Assembly: GCA_039819065.1 (NCBI GenBank)
Contig: JBCBSS010000174.1
Coordinates: 1 to 15,463, forward strand
DNA: 15,463 nt
Reading direction: 5' to 3'
Source: JBCBSS01 sp039819065
GTDB lineage: Bacteria; Bacteroidota; Bacteroidia; Cytophagales; Cyclobacteriaceae
Shown: piece after piece, positions 1 through 5,377 of the stretch
Numbering within the stretch: the stretch's first letter is position 1
Layout: each line of letters begins with the position of its first letter
The notes under the pieces: generated by a model
Told to the model about the DNA's origin: nothing
Database searches by the model: none
The model's input: only the letters and a program-made list of their open reading frames with translations
Position numbers and translations under genes: made by a program

Positions 1-453
1 GGCTGGTTATTACATTCTATTATTAAATTATACTGGTAATAAATTGCACTTGTAGGCGATTGAATGCAAGCTAAGAATTTACCTGGCTGCTGTTGCTTCG
101 ATGCTCTAAAAGTCTTTCATGGTTTTTGAACAAAGTCATTTTTAGTTTAAAAAATGAAGCAACAGACTTAAGCCAGATAAACATTTGAAGAAGGGTAACC
201 TTTAAACTGAAAACTAAACTAACCATTTATGCTAATATCAATTTTAAATTAAATATTAGCTCCTGTTAGAATATATAATATGAATATAACACTTAATTTT
301 ATAATAAAATAAAAAAATGTGTTTTTTTCTATTATGATTTGCTAATCATTAAAGAGTCAAGAAAGAATCGGTTTGAGTTGTCAGATCACACCTTGATTTT
401 TCACGGATTTGATAGAAACCAATCGGTTTGGTTAAACCTGGTTAAGCGATTAA
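1..453. other. AT-rich non-coding stretch
   Basis: No convincing open reading frame is seen on either strand. The stretch is very AT-rich, especially 220-350. It holds the inverted repeat described separately at 78-181 and an AT-only inverted repeat at about 301-335 (a run of seven A facing a run of seven T). It also holds a small palindrome around 417-431 in which AACCAA faces TTGGTT. Nothing else is supported. Confidence 0.6.
78..181. repeat. Long imperfect inverted repeat / stem-loop
   Basis: The 11 bases at 78-88 (TTTACCTGGCT) pair with 171-181 (AGCCAGATAAA) with a single mismatch, and the 10 bases at 90-99 (CTGTTGCTTC) pair perfectly with 156-165. The arms enclose about 56 AT-rich bases. 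The pattern fits a structured RNA, the ends of a small non-autonomous element, or a decayed insertion. No gene lies inside it. Confidence 0.55.
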
Positions 454-468
454 CTGACTGATAGAAAT

Positions 469-496
469 AAAAAAACCCGAATCTTCCGATCCGGGT
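469..496 (-). terminator. Orphan rho-independent terminator (minus strand)
   Basis: Read on the minus strand, a 9-base-pair stem (488-496 with 475-483, one G-U pair, GGAA loop) is followed by seven T (475-469). No intact minus-strand gene lies immediately upstream. Only the 13-base copy of the tRNA-Leu 3' end (500-512) abuts it, with a gap of three bases. This is the spacing expected between a tRNA and its terminator. Confidence 0.7.
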
Positions 497-499
497 CTG

Positions 500-512
500 G
501 TACCAAAGGAGG
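500..512 (-). repeat. 13-base copy of the tRNA-Leu 3' end (att-like)
   Basis: GTACCAAAGGAGG here is identical to 2577-2589, which on the minus strand is the discriminator base, the whole 3' acceptor strand and the end of the T stem of tRNA-Leu(CAA). Identity stops abruptly on both sides. Its position and orientation are what an integration at the 3' end of the tRNA would leave at the far end. The 8-base SD-like string AAAGGAGG within it is explained by the tRNA and need not be a ribosome binding site. Confidence 0.5.
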
Positions 513-763
513 ATATACACTTCTTATAATAAGGGGACGAGCGGTAGGAAGTGCGATTTGGAGGTGGTATCCGAAGCCGGGTAAAGGGCCACAATCACCA
601 AGTCAATTACTCATAGCTCAGTTCGTAGGAAACGACCCAGAAGGTGAGGTGATATTCAGCAACCGTCAGCAACTGCAAAGCACCCTGGGCGGTTACAACC
701 CTAACACATTGATTTCAAAAATGAGAGAAGGCTGCAGCATCAAATTCCGGTGACATCTGCGCC

Positions 764-964
764 ATGAAAATAAGAATCACAAGACTATGGACCCAGTACA
801 TATCACAAAATATAAAAATGGTAATCGGCTCAATAGCTACAACGGTTTGTTACATAGCTTCCAAGCTCTGAAATATAGAACATTTTCGATATTACTCAGC
901 CGTGGCTGGCATATTGGTCGGTGTCCTTACTGACATGAAGGTAGTTTTCGATATCTACTTGTAA
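764..964 (+). pseudogene. Small membrane-protein-like frame interrupted by TGA
   Basis: An ATG at 764, ten bases after the preceding frame stops, opens 35 codons that end in TGA at 869-871. The same frame then stays open for another 30 codons to TAA at 962-964. Read through, the 66-residue product has two hydrophobic stretches, around GSIATTVCYIA (before the stop) and YYSAVAGILVGVL (after it), like a two-helix small membrane protein. It is probably a broken gene; a chance frame is also possible. No family was recognised. Confidence 0.28.
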
Positions 965-1112
965 ATTTATTGATAGGAGGAGCAAACAGGAGGAAGATTG
1001 AATCTACTCTCGACCCAACCACTATCAAGTCAACCATACTTCATATAAGATAAATTTAAATTACTTTACTTTAATAGAAGTTCTTAAATTATTAAGCCTA
1101 AAATACTGACCT

Positions 1113-2453
1113 ATGCACAAGAGCGATGACGAAAACCCCAAGCAGCACATTTTCTACTGTGACAAATCAGATTGGTATGAAGAAGGTGAAAATGGAGAAA
1201 GAGATTGGTCAAAGAGTGCGAATAAGGTTCGGGAATTTTGGAAAGAGGTTATAGAAGAGAAAATAAAGAACAAAGATTATAACTTTGATAAATTTGTTTT
1301 TCCATTATTTGAGACAAGCAGGTTTTTGCCAAGTAATCCGAACCCCTTTGAAGAAAATAAAGATATCTCTTTCACAAATGCTAAATTTTTGAGCGATGCG
1401 GATTTTGCCCAGGTCCAATTTTCCGGAGTAGCCGATTTTAACGGGGCTAAATTTTCCGGTGATGTTGATTTCGACAGAGTCCATTTTTCAGGAAAAGCTA
1501 GTTTCAGAGAGGCCAAGTTTTCTCATCAGGCCAGATTTGACGAAACCAAATTTTCTGGTGATGCCAATTTTAACTATGCCCAATTTTCCGGTAAGGTTAG
1601 TTTTTATCAAACCCAATTTTCCGGTAAGGTTAGTTTTTATAAAACCCGATTTTCTAGCTTTACTGCCTTTTTTGAGACTGTTTTCGAAAACCGGTTGACC
1701 TTAAGTAACATATCCGCTTATGGGGAAGGAAACAATAATACTGCCATCGCATTTGACGACACTCAATTCAGCAATGAGCATAGAAGTTCTTTTAAAAAGT
1801 GGGACGAAGATATTTCGATTATGTTTTTAGATGTCGTATTCCCTGACAAAGTCCAATTTCAGGATTGCAATTTCAAAAATGTCTCATTCTTAAAATGTGA
1901 TTTTGTAAAAGTCAATTTTTCACACTCACACTTTAATAGGAATAATAAGGGTCGAATCATTCTTAGAGACGATTCTCATGAAGACTTTGATGGTCTTTCA
2001 AATACTTATCGCCAGCTGAAGAGAAACTTGATGGAAGCCAAAGATTGGGCTAATGCTGGTGATGCCTATCGCTCTGAAATGGTTATGACTAGAAGGAGCA
2101 TTTGGCAACAGTTTGCCAATTCACCTTTGCGTAAATGGCATCTGTTTTTTAATTGGTTGATCAGGATGATTTATGAGTATGGGTCAGGTTACCAGCAGAG
2201 CATAACTAGGCCATTGGCATGGTTAATTGTTCTGATTGTAACAACCTCTGTTTTGATATGGTGGAATTCGATAATCGCTTTTGAACCTGCCTTAATAAGA
2301 AGTATAGAATCGGCCATTCCATTAGTGGGTAGAATTGAACGATTTAAAGATGAGCCAACTTGGGTATTCTATTTGCTGGTCATTGAAAGAACCATGTCAG
2401 TGACATTCATAGCTTTCTTTGTCCTGGCTACCCGGGCACGGTTGAGGCAATAA
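1113..2453 (+). CDS. Pentapeptide-repeat membrane protein
   Basis: A 446-residue protein. Residues 1-85 are charged and soluble. Residues 92-179 are eight tandem 11-residue units of the form F-S-G-x-A-x-F-x-x-A-x (units begin at 92, 103, 114, 125, 136, 147, 158 and 169), the spacing seen in one branch of the pentapeptide-repeat superfamily, expected to form a right-handed beta helix. After a less regular stretch (190-290) comes a conserved YRQLKRNL...AGDAYRSEM segment (about 295-327) that often follows such repeats, then two membrane helices (about 368-389 and 417-438) and a basic tail. The protein is thus likely anchored in the inner membrane with the repeat domain in the cytoplasm (topology inferred). 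Function is unknown. The ATG at 1113 is the first in frame. The gene stands alone inside the putative tRNA-flanked islet and has no clear promoter box upstream. Confidence 0.85.
   Translation: MHKSDDENPKQHIFYCDKSDWYEEGENGERDWSKSANKVREFWKEVIEEKIKNKDYNFDKFVFPLFETSRFLPSNPNPFEENKDISFTNAKFLSDADFAQVQFSGVADFNGAKFSGDVDFDRVHFSGKASFREAKFSHQARFDETKFSGDANFNYAQFSGKVSFYQTQFSGKVSFYKTRFSSFTAFFETVFENRLTLSNISAYGEGNNNTAIAFDDTQFSNEHRSSFKKWDEDISIMFLDVVFPDKVQFQDCNFKNVSFLKCDFVKVNFSHSHFNRNNKGRIILRDDSHEDFDGLSNTYRQLKRNLMEAKDWANAGDAYRSEMVMTRRSIWQQFANSPLRKWHLFFNWLIRMIYEYGSGYQQSITRPLAWLIVLIVTTSVLIWWNSIIAFEPALIRSIESAIPLVGRIERFKDEPTWVFYLLVIERTMSVTFIAFFVLATRARLRQ
1579..1640 (+). repeat. 33-base tandem duplication inside the repeat domain
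   Basis: Twenty-nine bases at 1579-1607 are repeated exactly at 1612-1640, an offset of 33 bases that equals one 11-residue protein unit. Other units of the domain are diverged at DNA level, so this pair is a recent in-frame duplication or a site of copy-number change. Confidence 0.9.
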
Positions 2454-2525
2454 CCTCTTCTTATAATTTGGGAACGGTTGTAAATAAGGACAATAAAGTA
2501 TCCTTTTATCTGTTTTGCATAAAAC

Positions 2526-2571
2526 AAAAAAAAGCTCCGTAACTTTCATAAAATCAATCAGTTACAGAGCT
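2526..2571 (-). terminator. Terminator of tRNA-Leu
   Basis: On the minus strand, 2561-2571 pairs with 2533-2543 (11 positions, one mismatch) and is followed by eight T at 2533-2526. It begins six bases after the tRNA 3' end, so it is the natural stop of that transcript. The loop is long (17 bases). Confidence 0.8.
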
Positions 2572-2576
2572 AAGTT

Positions 2577-2589
2577 GTACCAAAGGAGG
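2577..2589 (-). repeat. tRNA-side copy of the 13-base direct repeat
   Basis: Identical to 500-512. It covers the last bases of tRNA-Leu plus one flanking base. Together the two copies would bound an inserted segment of about 2.08 kb. Confidence 0.5.
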
Positions 2590-2659
2590 GAGTCGAACCC
2601 TCACTCCCGAAGGAACACGATTTTGAGTCGTGCGCGTCTACCAATTCCGCCACTTTGGC
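2578..2659 (-). tRNA. tRNA-Leu (anticodon CAA)
   Basis: An 82-base class II tRNA on the minus strand. The acceptor GCCAAAG (2659-2653) pairs with CTTTGGT (2585-2579), with a G-U at the end. The D-arm has the usual AATTGGTAGA loop, and the anticodon loop CTCAAAA gives CAA. The long variable arm is closed by a TTCG loop and the T arm is GAGGG-TTCGACT-CCCTC. The discriminator is A (2578) and CCA is not encoded. It reads UUG leucine codons. Confidence 0.96.
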
Positions 2660-2678
2660 GTTTTTTCTGAATGGGAGG

Positions 2679-2709
2679 CAAATATGAGTAAAGATTTGGT
2701 TATTAGCAA
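2679..2709 (-). promoter_or_regulatory. Possible tRNA-Leu promoter
   Basis: On the minus strand TTG (2709-2707) is followed after 20 bases by CATATTTG (2686-2679), one mismatch from the Bacteroidota -7 consensus TAnnTTTG. Transcription would begin near 2672, about 13 bases before the tRNA 5' end. The site abuts the stop codon of the upstream monooxygenase-like gene, so read-through is also possible. Confidence 0.4.
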
Positions 2710-2710
2710 C

Positions 2711-3004
2711 CTATACAGTGAGATATTTCTTCATCGAAAATGCCACCGGAGGCGCTGCAAACAAAGCTTTTGTTTGTTTCCAAACCGAACCAAAAAGCGC
2801 TGACTGCCGGTACTGATTAAGTGACTCCTGATCTTGCCAATAGCTGTAGGTCATGAAGATGTTGGGCTGGTTGTAATCTTGCAGTAACTCAAGATGCGAG
2901 CAACCTTCGAAAGCCCTTATCTTATCTTTACTATTATTAAAAACGTCCAGAAATGTACTCACTTCTTCCTCCTGGAAAGTCATTCTCACTACTCTGATCA
3001 GCAT
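2711..3004 (-). CDS. Antibiotic biosynthesis monooxygenase (ABM) domain protein
   Basis: A 97-residue single-domain protein of the dimeric alpha-beta ABM fold. It opens with MLIRVVRMTF, has the central FEGCSHLELLQD strand region, the YSYWQDQESLNQYRQS segment and the LFGSVWKQTKALF helix, all typical of the family. Members include cofactor-free monooxygenases and haem-degrading enzymes, but many are uncharacterised, so the substrate cannot be told. I chose the ATG at 3004 because the family normally begins with this strand. An ATG pair at 3019/3016 would add five residues and overlap the SAM hydrolase gene by 11 bases. With the chosen start, only four bases separate the two genes, so they are surely co-transcribed. 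Confidence 0.85.
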   Translation of the reverse strand: MLIRVVRMTFQEEEVSTFLDVFNNSKDKIRAFEGCSHLELLQDYNQPNIFMTYSYWQDQESLNQYRQSALFGSVWKQTKALFAAPPVAFSMKKYLTV

Positions 3005-3008
3005 AGGG

Positions 3009-3779
3009 TTATTCATCAAAATGGATATTCACCGGGCAATCATAGCCCAGACCTAATAATTGTGCTGCATTACCTTGATTGATGCCAATCTCGAGAAAGC
3101 CAAGGCTATTGAATAAAAGAAAACAGTCTCCCGGTTCAGCCATTTCATACCCGTGATGCACACGGCCTGCCGTTTCCCGCCCAAAAGTGATATGATACTT
3201 TTTGCCCTTGCTCAAAATATCAAAGTCAGTTTTGGAAATATTAGTAACCAGATTGCCATAGTGATCAACCCGGATGACATGACCGGCAATCTGCTTCTTG
3301 GTAGCTCTTGGAGCCCTACCCAACATCCTGTTGATCTGCTCTACAGGCTTACCGAGATCATGAATGGAAGTACCACTGGCCAGCTTGGCGGCAATGGGCG
3401 CAAAGATCTCTTTGGCTGGGAAGTTATGTTTCACCTCGTTGATGTTGATGTCAACTGCCGTTCCCAGGCTCTCATCACTTACTAAGGAGAATAATCCGTT
3501 ATCCGGGCCTACAAAGTAGTGATCCTCCATTTTCATGGCGATGAACTTGACTTTCTTAGCGTCCATCAAACCGACGGCTGCTAAGTGCACAGTACCTTTA
3601 GGGAAGTCTCTAAAAACAGACTTTAGCGTATGGGAAGCGTGAGCGATATCGGAGAGCTTGATACGATGAGTGATGTCAATGATAGTCAAGCCCGGATTGG
3701 TCTGTATGATCTTTGCCTTAACTGCAGCCACATAATGATCACTCTCCCCAAAATCAGATAAAAACGTAATTATGGCCAT
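3009..3779 (-). CDS. SAM hydroxide adenosyltransferase (DUF62 / SAM hydrolase)
   Basis: A 256-residue member of the DUF62 family, which splits S-adenosylmethionine with water or hydroxide to adenosine and methionine and is related to fluorinases and chlorinases. Visible marks in order are FLSDFGESDHYVAAVKA at 6-22, DITHRI at 35-40, VGPDNGLF at 90-97, and VDHYGNLVTNIS at 171-182 in the C-terminal barrel. The length is normal. The frame extends upstream to a possible start at 3881, but MAIITFLSDFG at 3779 matches where the family begins, and the extra 34 residues are lysine- and aromatic-rich leader-like sequence. It is transcribed divergently from phoH and probably with the downstream ABM gene. 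The physiological role in bacteria is not settled. Confidence 0.92.
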   Translation of the reverse strand: MAIITFLSDFGESDHYVAAVKAKIIQTNPGLTIIDITHRIKLSDIAHASHTLKSVFRDFPKGTVHLAAVGLMDAKKVKFIAMKMEDHYFVGPDNGLFSLVSDESLGTAVDININEVKHNFPAKEIFAPIAAKLASGTSIHDLGKPVEQINRMLGRAPRATKKQIAGHVIRVDHYGNLVTNISKTDFDILSKGKKYHITFGRETAGRVHHGYEMAEPGDCFLLFNSLGFLEIGINQGNAAQLLGLGYDCPVNIHFDE

Positions 3780-3840
3780 TCTAATGCAAAGAAAAAGCGG
3801 TTTTTTATAATAGAAAACCCCTATATTTAGATTATCCTTT

Positions 3841-3871
3841 TTTGAGTCGAAAAGGTAATTATGTATTTTTG
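3841..3871 (+). promoter_or_regulatory. phoH promoter
   Basis: TTTG at 3841-3844, a 19-base spacer and TATTTTTG at 3864-3871 are an exact match to the Bacteroidota vegetative promoter pattern. The predicted start is near 3877, about 54 bases before the phoH start codon. Confidence 0.7.
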
Positions 3872-3878
3872 ACGAAAG

Positions 3879-3886
3879 CAAAGTTA
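3879..3886 (-). promoter_or_regulatory. -7 box for the SAM hydrolase operon
   Basis: Minus-strand TAACTTTG matches TAnnTTTG exactly. No TTG is found 19-20 bases upstream, so it is weaker than the opposing phoH promoter. Transcription would start near 3872, giving a leader of about 93 bases before the ATG at 3779. Confidence 0.4.
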
Positions 3887-3930
3887 AATTATTGATTATT
3901 AAATCCTTAAAAAAATAACACCACTTTCAT

Positions 3931-4893
3931 TTGATAGAAAAGATAATCACACTTGACAACGTTTCCCTGCTGGACTTCCTGGGAGTGGAAAACAAAAACA
4001 TCAACGAAGTAGCACAGGCCTTTCCAAAAAGTAAGATTGTATCACGAGGTAATGAAATCCGCATACAAGGGCCTCCACCGGAAATTCTCAAAATCAATGA
4101 TATACTCAACTCTTTAATAGAACACTACCATAGTTACGGCAAAATAACCGAGTCCAACGTACATACTTACTTGGCGCAGGAAACCGAATCTAACCTCCCT
4201 GATAGAAGTACTGAAGATGTGCTTATTTATGGCACCAAAGGTTTTTCTATCAAGCCTAAGACGCTTAATCAGCAGAAACTGGTGTACGCAGTCACTGAAA
4301 ATGACTTGGTCTTTGCGCTGGGACCGGCAGGTACCGGTAAGACCTATATTTCTGTAGCCTTGGCGGTCAAAGCCCTCAAAAACAAAGAGGTCAAAAAGAT
4401 TATCATCACGCGTCCTGCTGTAGAAGCAGGTGAAAATCTTGGCTTTCTACCTGGGGATCTAAAGGAGAAGCTCGATCCTTATTTGAGACCTATCTACGAT
4501 GCACTAGGAGATATGGTGCCTCATGAAAAGCTCAAGTATTATATGGAAAGCGGTGTCATTGAAATTGCACCACTAGCCTACATGAGGGGGCGTACGCTTA
4601 ATCATGCCTTCATTCTACTGGATGAAGCCCAGAATACGACCCCTATGCAGATCAAAATGTTTTTGACCAGAATGGGGCCTAATTCTAAGGTCATCGTAAC
4701 TGGAGACCTATCTCAAATAGACTTGCCCAGAAACCAAAAGTCCGGTTTGGTAGAATCTGCCAATATCCTGAAGGACGTGAAAGGTATCGGTTTTGTAACG
4801 CTGGATGAAAAAGACGTTGTGCGTCATAAGATCGTCAAGAAAATACTGGAAGCTTACAAGAAACACGAACCAGGCCACCCCGATGGACAATGA
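3931..4893 (+). CDS. phoH: PhoH family ATPase
   Basis: A 320-residue cytoplasmic ATPase of the PhoH (PhoH1/YbeZ-like) family, linked in other bacteria to RNA metabolism and ribosome maturation together with YbeY. The N-terminal 100 residues contain a KH-like RNA-binding segment (ISRGNEIRI-type strand at about 37-45). The ATPase core has Walker A GPAGTGKT at 131-138, the RPAVEAGENLGFLPGD block, Walker B LLDEAQN at 229-235 and the VTGDLSQIDLP sensor-like motif. The start is TTG at 3931: an in-frame TAA at 3916 excludes a longer protein, and no ATG lies at the beginning of the conserved N-terminus. Its stop overlaps the next start by four bases (ATGA), so the acetyltransferase gene is translationally coupled. 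Confidence 0.95.
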   Translation: MIEKIITLDNVSLLDFLGVENKNINEVAQAFPKSKIVSRGNEIRIQGPPPEILKINDILNSLIEHYHSYGKITESNVHTYLAQETESNLPDRSTEDVLIYGTKGFSIKPKTLNQQKLVYAVTENDLVFALGPAGTGKTYISVALAVKALKNKEVKKIIITRPAVEAGENLGFLPGDLKEKLDPYLRPIYDALGDMVPHEKLKYYMESGVIEIAPLAYMRGRTLNHAFILLDEAQNTTPMQIKMFLTRMGPNSKVIVTGDLSQIDLPRNQKSGLVESANILKDVKGIGFVTLDEKDVVRHKIVKKILEAYKKHEPGHPDGQ

Positions 4894-5321
4894 CAGTCGC
4901 ACTAGTCAAAGAAAACGTTGATTTAAGAGCTGCTTTTGACGTGAGATCCATCGTATTTATTGATGAGCAGCAAGTTGATAGAGACGAGGAGTTTGACCAA
5001 TTCGAAAACGAATCCTACCATTTCCTGGCCAGGGACGATAAAGGCATAGCCTGCGGCGCGGCGCGTTGGCGCTTCACTGAGAACGGTGTTAAGCTAGAAC
5101 GATTTGCCGTGCTTAAATCCCATCGAGGCAAGGGGGTAGGTAGTGCGTTGGTAGAAGCGGTACTAGAGCACATAGCACAACTAAAGTCGGCCGCTGGGAA
5201 AACCCTTTACCTTCATGCACAACTCGATGCTATGCCCTTATATGAGAAGTTTGGCTTTATCGCAGATGGAGAGATATTCTATGAATGCGAAATCCCTCAC
5301 CGCCTTATGACCCGATCCTGA
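4890..5321 (+). CDS. GNAT family N-acetyltransferase (YjcF-like)
   Basis: A 143-residue GNAT fold protein resembling the B. subtilis YjcF/YitI branch. VFIDEQQV at 22-29 is the usual N-terminal motif, RGKGVG at 79-84 is the acetyl-CoA pyrophosphate loop, HAQLDAMPLYEKFGF at 109-123 is the motif B region and IPHRLM at 135-140 closes the fold. The enzyme should transfer an acetyl group from acetyl-CoA to an amine, but the acceptor is unknown. The ATG at 4890 overlaps the phoH stop by four bases, so it is coupled to phoH. Such pairing with phoH is not a known pathway and may be positional only. Confidence 0.9.
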   Translation: MTVALVKENVDLRAAFDVRSIVFIDEQQVDRDEEFDQFENESYHFLARDDKGIACGAARWRFTENGVKLERFAVLKSHRGKGVGSALVEAVLEHIAQLKSAAGKTLYLHAQLDAMPLYEKFGFIADGEIFYECEIPHRLMTRS

Positions 5322-5377
5322 CAAAAATAATTGCAGTAAACAGCGAACTTGCGCGCTGGATCAAAGGATGAGTGGGA

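Larger units (their letters stand above)
454..753 (+). pseudogene. Start-less open frame, possible gene remnant
   Basis: This frame is open from 454 to the TGA at 751-753 (99 codons) with no in-frame ATG before 721 and no in-frame GTG or TTG before that point. The last 70 or so codons look protein-like: hydrophilic, with stretches such as AQFVGNDPEGEV (residues encoded at 616-651) and YNPNTLISKM (694-723). The left end runs through the orphan terminator and the tRNA-end copy, so the true beginning is probably missing. I do not recognise a family. It may be the 3' end of a gene cut off when the surrounding islet formed, or simply a chance frame. Confidence 0.3.

Noticed and set aside
301..335. 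AT-only inverted repeat
   Set aside because: Runs of A and T pair easily by chance in sequence this AT-rich; no gene ends here.
500..520. Perfect Shine-Dalgarno AAAGGAGG followed by ATATACAC
   Set aside because: No start codon stands at a usable distance, and the string is fully explained as a copy of the tRNA-Leu 3' end. Its resemblance to the 16S rRNA 3' tail complement is likewise incidental.
3153..3485. Plus-strand frame of 110 codons inside the SAM hydrolase gene
   Set aside because: Antisense to a conserved gene; no family features.
3780..3881. 34-residue N-terminal extension of the SAM hydrolase
   Set aside because: The family begins at MAIITFLSDFG, and the extension overlaps the predicted promoter region.
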